A DNA stretch of 64,000 bases from Adenophora triphylla var. japonica (GCA_022495995.1 JAFEMH010005398.1:1-64000); one strand, 5' to 3'. Positions 22,524 to 34,772 are shown, counted from the first letter of the stretch. The notes: a model not told the origin generated them from the sequence alone. A program made the numbers and translations.

Positions 22524-22742
22524 AAAAAAAAAAAAAAAAAAAAAACAAAAGCTTCAAAAAACACAAAAGCTTCAAAAAAAACAAAAGCTTCAAAAAAAAA
22601 AAACAAAAGCTTCAAAAAAAAAAAAAAACAAAAGCTTCAAAAAAAAAAGCTTCAAAAAAAAACAAAAGCTTCAAAAAAAAAACAAAAGCTTCAAAAAAAA
22701 AAAAGCTTCAAAAAAAAAAAACAAAAGCTTCAAAAAAAAAAT
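22524..22742. repeat. A-rich tandem repeat with AAGCTT core
   Basis: About 12 copies of a short unit CAAAAGCTTCAAAAAAAA whose length varies with the A-run. Frames through it encode lysine-rich strings with no meaning as protein. The variable unit length points to slippage. Confidence 0.9.
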
Positions 22743-25700
22743 GAGGCCAAGGACCTAGCACCGCCGATCAGAAGGTTTGACATATGGGTAAAATTAAAGC
22801 CCGAAGAACGGAAGTTGTCGACAACAAGGGAGCAAGCTTAAAGCAACGGCAAAAACATATCATAAGCCCTTAAGCTGCATCCAAAATCTTTCTCCACCGA
22901 TGAAGGACGACGATCAAGAAGCAACGGAATCGCTCAAAATGACTTGTCAAGGAATCACCTCAAGGCCCGCACCTTATCATCCAAACTTCCTATCCGAGCC
23001 TTTTCACCAAAAGTACCACAAATGTTCATACCCCTTTTCTAAAGCCAAACACGCTCGTACCCGAACTACGGCGACCCGAGCTCCTCACAATGAGGGGAAC
23101 GTAGGCAACCGTAAATGGTCCGGTCATAAACACATTCAAATCCCGTAAAATCCGGCCTCACCAATAGCCTCTCCTATACACGATCCCTCTTCACCATTCG
23201 CCAACTTCGACTCTTGGTATCGCTGACTTTCTCCTCATGATTAATCAAAATGTTTGTTCATATCGAGATTAGGGGTTGAATAACCCGAACATTAATAAAG
23301 GGTTTTAAGCAATCTTGTGATCATTTTGAATAAAACATGTTTTCGTATGTCTCGACAAGTCTTCTTTTTCTACATTATAGGAAAAATAGAGCTAAACACT
23401 AATTTTCTCGTCGCCAGGGGCTTCCATACACTTTTACAAACCTTTCTATTCTTATGCTCTCTCAAAAGAATCAAACCCAAAGCGAGTTCTTTTGTGCCTT
23501 CTTCAAATGAGGCCATCAAATAATACAAATCGGGATTCGTCCCCACTTTTCGAAAAAAATATATGCCCCCGCAGTATACATTCCTAAATTGTCTTGCTTT
23601 TACATTTTCTTCGGTTGACTAATTGAATAAAGAAAATAATAAAGTAAATATAGAAGGATGGGTTGCCTCTTTTGCTACATGATAATTCAAGAACGTTGGT
23701 TCTTCACTTCGCTACAAGATGGGTTGGGTCTCGTTCGCATCGCCCACAAGTGCCTACCAAAGTTGAAGCCTCTCTAATTGTGTCGATTCACAACATGAGA
23801 CCGAGGCTTTGCCAAGTCACTTCTTCCAAATCAAGACTTCGCAAATACATCTCTTCGTACTCAAGGCTCCACCAAGCAAGATGAGATTTGATCGCCATGT
23901 TGGTCATGGGCTAGTCAAGTGCAGCTTCTTTGATGTCCAAGGACGAGGACGGAATTTTAACCAAGACCAGAAATTCATCATATTTCTATGGCTAATATTG
24001 GAACCCGAGTCCATAAAACTCCTTGTGCCAATCGAATGAGGTTTCGATGTTCATCCTTGGAAGATGTCAGAATTTTGGTTTGACGATTGCCCTCAACCCC
24101 GATGGAACTTTCACGGTAGAAGAGGAAAAGGATCCCCATCCCTATCTTGGCCGCATGTACTACCACCACCTTCCTCACACTCTTCTCAACTCGCGAATCG
24201 CCCATCCTTTCAAATTTCTCGGCTTGATATACATTCACGCTGGGCCTGGGACAAGCCGCTTGGGGAAACAAATTGACTTCATCCGATTTGGGCCGCATGG
24301 TATGCCTCAAAGCGCCGGGGTCCGCCGGTATGTCACAAATAGCTTTGGTATGCCTCAAAGATTTCGGTACATGCATCGGGCCAGAGCTTCGCTACATCGC
24401 TTGAAATGCCTTGACAAAGAACTCCAGCTTCAAGATATCCAATCCCCGCACCGCACAAGCCTCATAAGATCCCTTCATGACCGTCTCAACGGGACAAAGA
24501 AACCCCAAATACGTACTCACTGACCCATGCAGCCTAACGTGACCGATCGCTCACAGCCTCCTCCGGGGCAAAATCGCACGGAATGTCTTCTCATGGTTGG
24601 GGTTACCTCGAATACCACAAAGAAATTGGAATCCCACCTCGCCTTGGAACCAATCTATCGTGGCCTCCGCAAAGAACAGCTTGGAATGCTTCCACAGCCT
24701 GTCTAGTGGCAACAGCCAAGCCCTTCCTCGTAATGACGCTAGCTCGCCCGCTCCTCACACAAATTTCACAAATCCATTCCTCACTGAGCTTCGATGGGTT
24801 ACCAAGCCTCCATCCCGCCATCGTAATCACCAGACCGCAGCACTCCCCGGTCATGCACCTTCGCCCATGCAATTCAACAATCGTGGACAAGCAGCCCCGC
24901 ACTTAAGCCTACTTATGGGCCTCACTCCGGAAATCCGAGTTACCCTGGGCCTACATCAAGATCGCTTCGCCCTCTTTGCCGGTTGAAAATCAACAACAAG
25001 CCGCGAGGTTCTATCCTTTGCCCAGTGGTCCTACTCAAGCTCCCCGGGTGATTCGGGCCAAGGACAGGATTTCACCTATGTCCCCATCGGCCGTTCCTCC
25101 ACCTCGTCTCGCCGCCGCGGTAGCTCCTCTCTAGCTCAGCCGCCGGTTTGAATGCCATGGTTCCACCACAAGACCCTCATTTGGCTTGGTTCGTGGAACG
25201 ACACAAGGAAATGAAAGCACAGATTGCCGAATCGACCGTTAAGAAGTCTCGCTTCCGACCAACGAACCCGACTCCTTTGTTCCCCACAAATTCGTGATGC
25301 CTAATTTGGATCTCTTTGATGGCACCGCATGCCCGAAAACCCATCTCGGACACGTATACCTTGGCAATGAAGGTCAAAAGGGGCGCCAATCGCCAGCTGG
25401 GCCGACTATTTCAGCCTCTTTGAAGTCCAAGCTCTAAAATGGTTCTTCCGCTTAAAATCCGAGGCCGTGGCTACATGGGACCAGATTACTAGCTAACTTG
25501 GAGTGGGAAGCAAATAGATTTGACCTGCAGACAACAATGCAAATGGCCCCGACGAGAACATCGTGGACTTTTACAAGCAAGATGGCAACTCCTCCTTTTG
25601 AAGAGGAACAACTAGACATCTTTCGCTCACGCCCGAAACCACATCTCGAGGGCCTCACTTAGCAATTTCCCCTATCCGGATCTACGGGCAATGATCAATT

Positions 25701-26930
25701 CCGGGCTAAATTTGAGAGGGCTTACAATCGCTAGCCGAGTTGTCGCACTCGCTACGGATACCGGGTTTCTTCCACCTCCAACACGACTCCCGAAAAAGGG
25801 CAAAGGTGAGAACTGATCGAAAAGGGGACCCCAAGGACCCAATACAATAACAATCCATTCCCTAAAAAAGTAGGGTGAATATGATTGAAGCCACGAACAA
25901 GCCAAGTGCCACTACGGCTAACAGCCTCCTATATGGAAGACACTCTTCGAAGAGAGGATTCTAGTTTCATAGTCGGTATCAAAGATGGGTTTCTCCTTCA
26001 TGACAACTTCACCTTGAAGGCTCTCACGTTGATCGATTGGCTCGGTACTTCATCGCATGTCGGGCCAAACCTTTAACCGGACCTCTCGTAGTGACGCTTT
26101 GTCAAACTCCGGGGCTTCATCAAATCATTCGCAGAAAGATTCCGTGGTTTTCGCCATGTCTTTTCCATGGAATGGGGCTTTATCAAGTCACACCTATCTT
26201 CGTAAGAAAGGTCCGGTCACCTCAACAACCGTCTTGGAGTTTCAGCCTTTAGAACTTGGCATATGGCAACTCCCCGCATCATCAAAAGTTGAGAATTGGG
26301 AATCTCCTCATATCAAGATTTCGTCAAATCACAACTAACCCAAGCAAAAGAGGGTTCATTCATGTCAACATGCTTTCGATTCTAGAGCCTCGTCGCCGTC
26401 GCCTTCAAATGTCCGAGACCGAAAAGAAATTTCAATCGAGACCCGGGTTCAAATCCAACTTCATCCCAAGATCAAAATTGACCTCATCAATAACATGCAA
26501 TTCAGTCCGCGACTAAAGGATATCACCCCACCAAACTCAAAGCTTGTCCCAAACAACCAACAACACATACATCCCCTCTCATCACCATGCATCCCCACAA
26601 AATCTCCCCAGTGGCTCATGGGCGTAGCATGCACAAAACTTGAATCAATAGGAAAAATCCTAAGTGATTGAAAATCATAAATCGTAATTTCCCCGCCAAA
26701 AGCTTAGGCCAAGCGCATCTTCGAAAGCAAATAAACGCATCATCTCATAATCATTTTTGGTTCTATGCATGCATCCGCCATCATGAATGCCATATATGCA
26801 TCTTCCTCTTCACTAACAAATGCAGAATTCAAACGTAATCCCCCTTTTCTAAGCAAGGATGATCTTCACCAAAGACGACCTCAAATGGATGAAAACTCCC
26901 CAACATCCACAAACATATGAAGACCGCCTC
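22743..26930 (+). pseudogene. Further gag relics of element A
   Basis: Mostly decayed sequence. At about 25295-25380 the frame reads PNLDLFDGTACPKTHL, the typical core of Tat/Ogre gag, followed across frameshifts by pieces up to about 25660. Near 24090 a GTFTVEEE segment resembles GTFTVDAKIGANYP near 18720, which again suggests duplicated gag blocks. This gag core lies downstream of the knuckle motifs at 20.2-20.5 kb, the reverse of the usual order, so the interior has been rearranged or is a patchwork of two elements. No pol genes are seen. Confidence 0.5.
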
Positions 26931-26934
26931 CGTT

Positions 26935-27380
26935 GTCTACAAATCGGCCGTGACGCCAAGCTCTCCAATACAATCGGTCGTGGACGCCAAGTTCTCCAAT
27001 ACAATCCGGCCGAGACGCCAAGTTCTCCAATACAAATCGGCCAAGGACGCCAAGCTCTCCAATACAAATCGTGTCAAGGACGCCAAGTTCTCCAATACAA
27101 GACGCCAAGTCCTCCAATACAAATCGGTCAAGGACGCCAAGCTCTCCAATACAAATCGGCTGTGACGCCAAGCTCTCCAATACAAGCACGGCCGAGACGC
27201 CAAGTTCTCAAAATGCAAATCGGTCAAAGATACCAAGGTCTCAAATACAAGCACGGTCGTAGACGCCAAGTTCTCCAATACAAATCGGTCCGTGACGCCA
27301 AGTTCTCAAATACAAATCGGTCGTGGACGCCAAGTTCTCAAATACAATGCGGTTAGAGACACCAAGTTCTCAAAAGCAAG
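26935..27380. repeat. Minisatellite of about 31-34 bp, 14 copies
   Basis: Unit built on 'gacgccaagttctccaatac' followed by 'aaatcggtc.tg', repeating from about 26952 to 27375 with small variations and one shortened copy near 27101. It lies in the 3' half of element A. Confidence 0.9.
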
Positions 27381-27715
27381 AAGTCCCAATGTGAAGACAA
27401 GCTCAAAAACCTCTACAAGTTTGACGATCACCAAAGAAGATGCGTACTCAACCAAACTCCTCCTTCAGTCAAAATGCCTCCAAAGACAAAGAAATCGTCG
27501 CCAGAAACCGTCCCACGAACGGCAACCTAACAACTCTTCATCAACATCGCCCGTAGCCTCGCCTAGGGTAAGCACAAAGACAAGTATGAAAGCATATCTT
27601 AATCAACTACTTTTCTAAAAAGAACATTATCATCAAATCTTAGGGCGACTTTCCAAAAAAATAGTCAAACCTCAAATACTGTCAAACCATCAAAGACCAT
27701 CCCCAGCTATTTTCG

Positions 27716-27782
27716 AACTACGACCGGCTTGATTCCCTCTTAAGGATACGTAGGTAGCCTATCATTAGGTCCAGCCACTCGA
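27716..27782. repeat. First of three copies of a 60-bp conserved segment
   Basis: The segment holds 'cgaactacgaccggcttgat' and 'ggatacgtaggtagcctat'. Further copies lie at about 29150-29212 and 29461-29521, so the minisatellites at 27.9-29.1 kb sit between copies. Similar 'gatacgtaggca' motifs are common upstream of the 3' LTR in plant Tat elements. Confidence 0.7.
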
Positions 27783-27891
27783 CCCAAAGACGGCCATCCT
27801 TTCCTTCGGCAGCAGACGTAAACCGATCCCTTCAAATGAAGTCCACTGTGAGGACCATCTATCCTAAACCATCAAAGGAAATCATTTCAAA

Positions 27892-28160
27892 TCAAGGTTC
27901 GAGGCACCTAAAACGCCATTATCGAGGTTCGAGGCACCTAAGACGCCATCATCAAGGTTCGAGGCACCTAAGACGCCATCATCGAGGTTCGAGGCACCTA
28001 AGACGCCATCATCAAGGTTCGAGGCACCTAAAACGCCATCATCGAGGTTCGAGGCACCTAAGACGCCATCATCAAGGTTCGAGGCACCTAAAACGCCATC
28101 ATCAAGGTTCAAGGCACCTAAGACGCCATCATCAAGGTTCGAGGCACCTAAGACGCTATC
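27892..28160. repeat. Exact 30-bp minisatellite, nine copies
   Basis: Unit containing GGTTCGAGGCACCTAAGACG, with unit starts exactly 30 bp apart at 27901, 27931 and so on to 28141. The copies are almost identical. Because 30 is a multiple of three, the array is open in several frames as a 10-residue repeat, but nothing suggests it is translated. Confidence 0.95.
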
Positions 28161-28214
28161 ACACACAAACACGAGGAAAGCAATCATCCCCTAATTCGAC
28201 AAAACAAAATCAAA

Positions 28215-29112
28215 ACCATAAAGTACTTCCCAAAACAGTCAAGTCATGGTGGCGACTTCCCAAAAATAGTCAAACCATAGGCGACTTCCCAAAAAATAGT
28301 CAAACCATGGGCGACTTCCCAAAAATAGTCAAGCAGGCGACTTCCCCAAAATGGTCAAGTGATCATGGGCGACTTCCCAAAATAGTCAAACCTTACGTAG
28401 GGCGACTTCCCAAAAATAGTCAAAACCGTAGGTGACTTCCCCAAAATAGTCAAATCATGGGCGACTTCCAAAAATAGTCAAACCATAGGGCGACTTCCCC
28501 AAAATAGTCAATCATGTGGCGACTTCCAAATCTTAGGCGACTTCCCAAAATAGTCAAACCGTAGTGGACTTCCCAAAAATAGTCAAACCATAGTGGCGAC
28601 TTCCCAAAAATAGTCAAACCATGGCGACTTCCCAAAAATAGTCAAACCTTAGGGCGACTTCCCAAAAATAGTCGACCTGTGGTGACTTCCCAAAAATAGT
28701 CAAACCATAGGGCGACTTCCCAAAAATAGTCAAGTCATAGGGTGACTTCCCAAAAATAGTCAAAACCTAGGGCGACTTCCCAAAATAGTCAAACCTTAGG
28801 GCGACTTCCCAAAAATAGTCAAACCATAGGGCGACTTCCCAAAAATAGTCAAAACCGTAGGGCGACTTCCCAAAAATAGTCAAGTAACGGGCGACTTCCC
28901 AAAAATAGTCAAACCATAGGGCGACTTCCCAAAAATAGTCGACCTTAGGGTGACTTCCCAAAATAGTCAAATCATAGGGCGACTTCCCAAAATAGTCAAG
29001 TCATAGGGTGACTTCCCAAAAATAGTCAAAACCTTAGGGCGACTTCCAAAAACAGTCATGATCATAGCGGTGACTTCCCGAAAATAGTCAATCTGTAGGG
29101 CGACTTTCCTAA
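28215..29112. repeat. Roughly 30-bp minisatellite, about 30 copies
   Basis: Unit built on 'gggcgacttcccaaaaatag' plus 'tcaaaccata'. Unit length varies by a few bases and the second half is the most variable part. It is the longest array in element A and ends just before the second copy of the conserved 60-bp segment. Confidence 0.95.
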
Positions 29113-29613
29113 AGCAAGAGGGTCGAAGACTAAAGATAGTCGAAGACCCGAACTACGACCGGCTTGATTCCTCTTAAGGATACGTAGGTAGCCTATCATT
29201 AGGTTCGGCCCTGCAGACCAAAATGGTCGTTCCTATCCCCGGCCAGAGCGGATATACAACCCTCATCACACCATCGGAGCAAAGAGGGTCATTTCCTATC
29301 CCCAGCAGAGACGGATATACAACCCTAGCCATCGACCAAAGAGGGTCATTTCTTATCCCAACAGAGTTTCTTTCAAAGAATCGATCGTAGAACTCGCTCG
29401 CCAAGGTTGACATCCTAAAACAAATACTCCAGTGGTCGACAACTAAAGATAGTCGAAAGACCCGAACTACTACGGCTTGATTCCCACTAGGGATACGTAG
29501 GTAGCCTATTAAATAGGTTCACCACTCGATCACTCGATCATCCCGTCAAATATGGAGCCTTACTCTTATCGACGACCCCGCTTCCTTCGAAAGCACCGTC
29601 GCCGAGGGGCTAC
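29113..29613. other. Element A segment before the 3' LTR
   Basis: It contains the second and third copies of the conserved 60-bp segment and a diverged direct repeat 'gagggtcatttc.tatccc' at about 29282 and 29340. It ends in the purine-rich 'gccgaggggctac' at 29600-29613, which serves as the polypurine tract. Confidence 0.6.
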
Positions 29614-30404
29614 TGTAAGTGCTCCAATTTGAGCCGTTAGTGTTTTCGTTAGAAAGTTAACGAAATTTTTAACATTTCTAACATTTCTAACAAACCCTAA
29701 CCTTTCTAACAAAGCAAGGGTAAAGTGGGCATTGCCATTTAAAGATAAACAAGGAAAGGAATCCTAAAAAGCAAAAGAAATGGAAAAAACCCGAATTGGT
29801 AAGTTGAAAAATGCGCTTCGCTTGAATTTTAAAAAGATTATTCTTCCTGTCCAAAGCCAAGATCTGTAGCGGATGAACAAAGGCACGCCAACAGACCCTC
29901 CGCGCGGATGTGATTGCATCTCCCAGTGGCCTATAAATTGAACCCTCCTCTCTCGCCCACACAACACAATTTGATCACAAAGAACGAAAACTCAAGGCGA
30001 ATATAGGAGAGAAAACAAAGTGGGAATTCACTTGAATTGCCACCATTTTCTCTTCAATCTTTCCCAAATCTCACTCACTCACAAACACTTCAAATCACTC
30101 TCATACATACTCTTATACATACACTAACTCAAGCTCAAATCACCCTTTAGGAGGAGGAATAGAGAGAAAACATAGAGGACTTCATTGTTATCTACTTGTT
30201 TTCTCTTTAACCAACTCAAATCATCAACCCTAAACACTTTCAAATCCTAAACACATTCAAGCCTTTGAATCCATTCAAACACAAGACACAAGGAAGATAG
30301 GTATAACCTCCCTCTCCCTACACTAAGTCTCTCATCCATGCATGCATTTGCAAACTACAAAATGTAGTTCTTTCATCTTCTTGCTTTAGATCTAAGAAGA
30401 TCAC
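29614..30404 (+). repeat. 3' LTR of element A, truncated
   Basis: It matches 15245-16035 and stops abruptly at 'aagatcac', where the 5' LTR of element B starts. About 1.06 kb of the LTR is missing, and it does not resume after element B at 40260. Confidence 0.85.
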
Positions 30405-30981
30405 TGTTGGGCCCTACATTTTCCGTCAACATGTTTACAACTTACACTTAACAACTTGGTACTAACAACTTGAGTTGTTCTATTTACAACTTGGCCTTCT
30501 GCAGGTTGGGACGCATAACGTTTTTCCTATCTTATAGGGAACGTGCCAAAGACCGGTTCAACCACGTTTCTTCAGCAAGCCAACGACTATCTCTTTCCCA
30601 ACGGATGAGTGCGGATAAATCTCCAAGGATAAACCCCAATTCCGAGTTTGTAGGCCCTCATTGTTATTTAGTTTTATTCTTGAGGTATAAAAGGGGACAT
30701 ACACTGTAAATTCACACACGGACTACACTAGCCTAAGCTCCCTTTTCATACGCTCTTAGCTTTGTAATTTGGAATACATTCTTAGTAAACTTTCGGTGAA
30801 GGTAGGAGCCACATCCTCCCGGGGTTTTGTGCCGGCGAACAAGTTGTTCAAGGGCTTTCCCTAGTCAACAAACGTCTTGTGTCCATTTCTATTCAACTTG
30901 ATAGTCATTGTACCTAGATTCATATCACTTTAGTCACTTTTCCCATCATAAAAATATAATTGTTGAAATTTGACCAAAACA
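30405..30981 (+). repeat. 5' LTR of element B
   Basis: Starts TGTTGGGCCCTACATTTTCC and ends ACCAAAACA. It has the same length as the 3' LTR and differs from it at scattered positions, mainly in the first 150 bp. A TATA box, TATAAAAG, lies at 30686-30693 (39964-39971 in the 3' LTR). Confidence 0.9.
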
Positions 30982-30984
30982 ATT

Positions 30985-31002
30985 TGGCGCCGTCCGTGGG
31001 AA
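30985..31002 (+). other. Primer-binding site of element B
   Basis: TGGCGCCGTCCGTGGGAA follows the LTR after three bases. The TGGCGCC start is usual for non-chromovirus gypsy elements and would pair with a tRNA 3' end. Confidence 0.7.
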
Positions 31003-31023
31003 ACTTTGATTATCTAAGTAGAA

Positions 31024-32617
31024 ATGGTTAATCCATCTTCCAGCAGTCAGAGTCGGCCGCTTCCTGTTTCCAATGCCCAAGGCAACCCTCCTCCAAGTGC
31101 AGAAGCTGTCAACTTGGAGATAATGTCCAACATGGCGGACATGATGAAGAAAATAGGCGATCGGTTGGATGATCAGGAGCGTACAAATACAATGATATTC
31201 AATGCCATTGATAGTCTGCGTAAAGGGAAGCAAGCGGAGACCCAAGTATCCACTCCGTTTTCACCTTTACTTCCTAGATCTTTGTTTGGTGCAGGTACAG
31301 GACCGAGCCATGTTGGAGATATCCCGATGTCCAACACCTTGCCAGCGGAAAGCACGATTGTGACATCCATCCCAATTGAGCAACCAAGATTCGGCCTATC
31401 AGCTAGCCAATCCGCGCTATCATCTTGCTACACTTATGCTACACCCTCAGTGGGGCAAACAGGGAGTTTCTTTAATACTTTCGATACCTTCGTACCTCAA
31501 GTTAATAATGCTCCTCTTTTTGCAGAGAGCCAACTTGTTAAGGAAATGCAAACCATTAAGGAGTTGCTTCGAAGCGTGCCGGGAGTCAACTTGCCGTATC
31601 ACCAAGTTTCTCCAACTTGTTATAATGAGTCTCGTTTTGTGCCAGCAATAGCCAGTGTGGAGATCCCGAAGAAATTCTCAGTCCCTCACATGAAGAAGTA
31701 TGACGGAAGTACCGATCCAGCGAGCACGTGTTGCTTTGTATCGAGAGTCAATGGATATCATAAGTATCCTCCTATGTTTAAAGAAGCATGTTTTTGGGGG
31801 CTTTGGCTCAACCTTGTCAGGACCGGCCTTAAAATGGCTAACAGGGCTGCCTCGAAACGCTATTTCATCTTATGCTCAACTTGTCAATATGTTCATTAAT
31901 CAGTTTTCATGCAACAGGCATTTGACAAGTTGACTAGTGATCTTTATAGAATTGTACAAATGCCTAATGAAAGTCTCAAAGAGTATTTGCACAAAGTTCA
32001 ATAAGGAGGCGGTGACTATACCCAACTTGGACGTGTCCACAAAGAACGGAGGCATTCCGCATAGGCTTGAAGAAGAGCTCATTGTTTTACAACGAGTTGG
32101 TGGTGACCCCTGCGAAACAACTTGAAGAAATCGTAACTGTGGCCTTGCCTTACATCCGATTGGAGGAAGATAGCTTGGCAATGGGGAAATCAATGGGAGG
32201 ACTCCTACTCCTCTATTTGAACCCTCTGACAGACGATCGGACTCCCATCACACTAAGTCCAACAGGGCAAACCCCGTTAAACCGAACCTTCTAGAATTCA
32301 TGTTGTAGATGATGATCGGAAGGTGATGATAATGATTATCCACAAATTTCTGAATATTGCTTTTCTGTGGACATTGCAGAATCTTATGCGCCATGGGAAA
32401 TCTTGGAGATAAAGCGAGATGGCCCAAGAAGAATGACCAGTCAACAACTTGGAAGGACAAGTCCAAGTGGTGCGCGTTTCATGAAGATTTTGGGCACAGC
32501 ACCGAGAACTGTTTCGCCTTGAGGAAGGAGATTGCTCATTTATTGTCCAAGGGTCTTCTCAAGGATTTGTTGGGCAAGAAGAGGGCCAGGAGTGAATCCA
32601 AAGAACCTGGTTCGTAG
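31024..32617 (+). pseudogene. gag of element B, frameshifted
   Basis: Gag forms the virus-like particle that packages the RNA genome in the cytoplasm. The frame opens at ATG 31024 and stays open to 31899 (KFSVPHMKKYDGSTDP is the capsid start). The capsid then continues in another frame from about 31740 (GFGSTLSGPALKWLTGLP), and again in others to 32125. The knuckle region WCAFHEDFGHSTENC is at about 32468-32512. At least three frameshifts separate these pieces, so no full-length Gag can be made. Confidence 0.75.
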
Positions 32618-32779
32618 GGAGCAATCTAGGCCCGAGAAAGTTGCACCCTCCGGCCACCAAGGTAGTGAATGTTATCTCAGGTGGGTCTCATATTTGAGTA
32701 AGGCACAACTTACTCTGCCGCCAAGCGTCATGCCAAGAGCTCTAAGGAAGATCAATCGAATTGCCTATAAGGCGCCGTG

Positions 32780-33300
32780 ACTTTACGTATGGTCATATCA
32801 TTTCATTTGAAGATGAAGATAAAGACAACACCTTGGACCCTCATCATGATGGTCTAGTTGTTCGATGCAGATTGCCAACCGTGTAGTCAAGCGAATCACG
32901 ATCGGCGGTGGCAGCCGGTCAACATCATCTTTACTCATGCTCTTGAAGATATGGGCATTCCTTTGTCCGAAGTTGTGAAGAACTCATCCGTATTGGTAGG
33001 GTTCAAGTGGTGAGGTGTGAAACAGAGGCATGGGAGAAATCAAGTTGCCCATCTACCTAGAGGTATAAGGAATCTACCATGGAGAGATTTTGTGTGATTG
33101 AATGCCTTTCCCTCATTTAACGTTATATTGGGGAGACCTTGCGGATCCACAACATGAAGGCTGTACCATCAACTTATCATCAATGCGTCAAGTTTCCGAC
33201 ACCTTGGGGTGTTGCCAAGTTGAAGGGAAACCAGCAAGTCTCTAAAGAATGTTACAAGGTCAACATGAAAGCAAGTTCGGTCCCTCGGCAAGCATAGCAA
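32780..33300 (+). pseudogene. Decayed retropepsin-like protease of element B
   Basis: The region reads in broken frames as the aspartic protease of Tat elements: a VKRITIGGGSRS stretch near 32890, where families have an Asp at the first Gly, then pieces of ALEDMGIPL near 32935 and the conserved FNVILGRP at about 33115. Several stops and frameshifts and the missing Asp make it inactive. Confidence 0.55.
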
Positions 33301-33333
33301 TTAAAGAAAAAGGCCCAGGATGTTCTTGAAGCA

Positions 33334-34772
33334 GTGGAGCATGATACAAAAAGCGTTCCTGTTGATGCATCAAATCCTGAGGCCCAAGTGCAAGTTGGGG
33401 TAGACCTACCCTCCGAGATTGAAGAGGAGCTGATTGAGTTCCTGAAAAGTCAGAAATGCTGTTTTGCATGGAAGCATGAAGACATGACAGGGATAAGCAA
33501 GGATATTATTACTCACAAGTTGAATATTGACCCAACCATCCGTCCTGTCCATCAAAAAAGGAGGAAGTTTGCCCAAGAGCGGAATCAGATCATAAAGGAT
33601 GAAGTTGAAAGGCTGCTGAAGTCCAAGATGATCAGAGAAGTTCAGTATCCAAAGTGGTTGGCTAACGTTGTAGTGGTGGAGAAGAAGAATGGCAAGTGGC
33701 GAGTATGCGTGGACTTCACCGACTTGAACAAGGCCTGTCCAAAGGATCCATTCCCTCTCCTCACATTGATTCTCTTGTTGATGAGACAAGTGGCCACGAC
33801 ATCTTGACGTTCATGGATGCATCTTCCGGGTATCAACAAATTCAAATGGAACCTTCGGACCAAGAAGATACAGCATTCATGACTCCGGAAGGTATATATT
33901 GTTATATTTCTATGCCATTTGGTCTTAAAAATGCAGGGGCAACCTATCAAAGGCTAGTGAACAAAATGTTCAAAGATCAACTTGGCAAGACAATGGAGGT
34001 CTACATAGACGACATGGTGGTCAAATCCAAACACATTGAGGATCATGTGGAGCACCTTGCTGAGGCATTCGACATCTTGAAGGCCTTCAACATGAAGCTC
34101 AATCCGGCGAAGTGCAACTTCGGAGTTAGAGCAGGCAAATTCTTGGGATATATGGTGACCAAAAGGGGAATTGAAGCGAGCCCTGAACAGATCAAAGCCA
34201 TTCTCAACTTGGAGTCCCCTAAAAACATCAAGGACGTACAAAGGTTAACAGGTAGAGTAGCTGCTTTGAATAGGTTTATATCCAAATCATCTGATAAGTG
34301 CAGGTTGTTCTACGAAGTGTTAAGAAAAAACAAACTCTTTCAATGGACCGACCAACATGAAGCAGCTTTCAAACAACTTAAAGAATATTTGATGACGTCA
34401 CCCCTACTCGCTAAACCCGAACATGGTGAGCATCTTTATTTATATTTAGCTGTATCTGAAAATGCTGTTAGTGCAGTATTAGTGAAGGAAATCCAAGGTG
34501 AGCAACATCCTGTTTACTATGTGAGTAAGTCTTTATTAGATGCCGAAACAAGGTACTCTCATCTTGAAAAATTAATATTAGCCTTAACTACTGCTGCTAC
34601 CAAATTACGTCATTATTTTGAAACACATTCCATAACTGTTAGAACTAATTATCCTATAAGAAATGTGTTGAGGACTCCTGAGATGTCGGGCAAGTTAGCC
34701 AAGTGGTCGATCAAGTTGAGCACGTATGACATATCATATGAGCCAAGAACAGCCATCAAATCACGGCCCTAG
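33334..34772 (+). pseudogene. Reverse transcriptase and RNase H of element B
   Basis: The RT copies element RNA into DNA in the cytoplasm. Visible motifs are KWRVCVDFTDLNKACPKD (33689-33745), FMDASSGYQQIQM (33811-33850), MPFGLKNAGATYQRLV (33913-33960) and the catalytic YIDDM at 34002-34016. The RNase H follows with YLAVSENAVSAVLVKE and HPVYYVSKSLL to about 34650, and the frame stays open to 34772. A single-base frameshift near 33752 separates the N-terminal part from the rest; otherwise the domain is well preserved. Confidence 0.85.

Larger units (their letters stand above)
15245..30404 (+). mobile_element. Element A: large Tat/Ogre-like LTR retrotransposon, gag only, 3' LTR truncated
   Basis: The element has a 1852-bp 5' LTR (15245-17096), a primer-binding site at 17098, a roughly 12.5-kb interior and the first 791 bp of its 3' LTR (29614-30404). 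The interior is GC-richer than its surroundings and holds only degraded gag pieces; I found no reverse transcriptase, RNase H or integrase, so it is non-autonomous. The 3' half contains a string of minisatellites, a known property of Tat/Ogre 3' regions. The primer-binding site TGGCGACTACTGGGAC also fits this group. The 3' LTR is cut where element B begins. Confidence 0.75.

Noticed and set aside
22270..22758. Lysine-rich open frame.
   Set aside because: It is a translation of the A-rich AAGCTT repeat; it is equally open in other frames.
26859..27356. Open frames over the 31-34-bp repeats on both strands.
   Set aside because: They arise from the repeat and have no start context or domain.
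27836..28435. A 199-codon frame with an RGSRHLRRHH-type repeat.
   Set aside because: The 30-bp unit is a multiple of three, so it stays open in several frames on both strands; it lies in the 3' untranslated part of element A.
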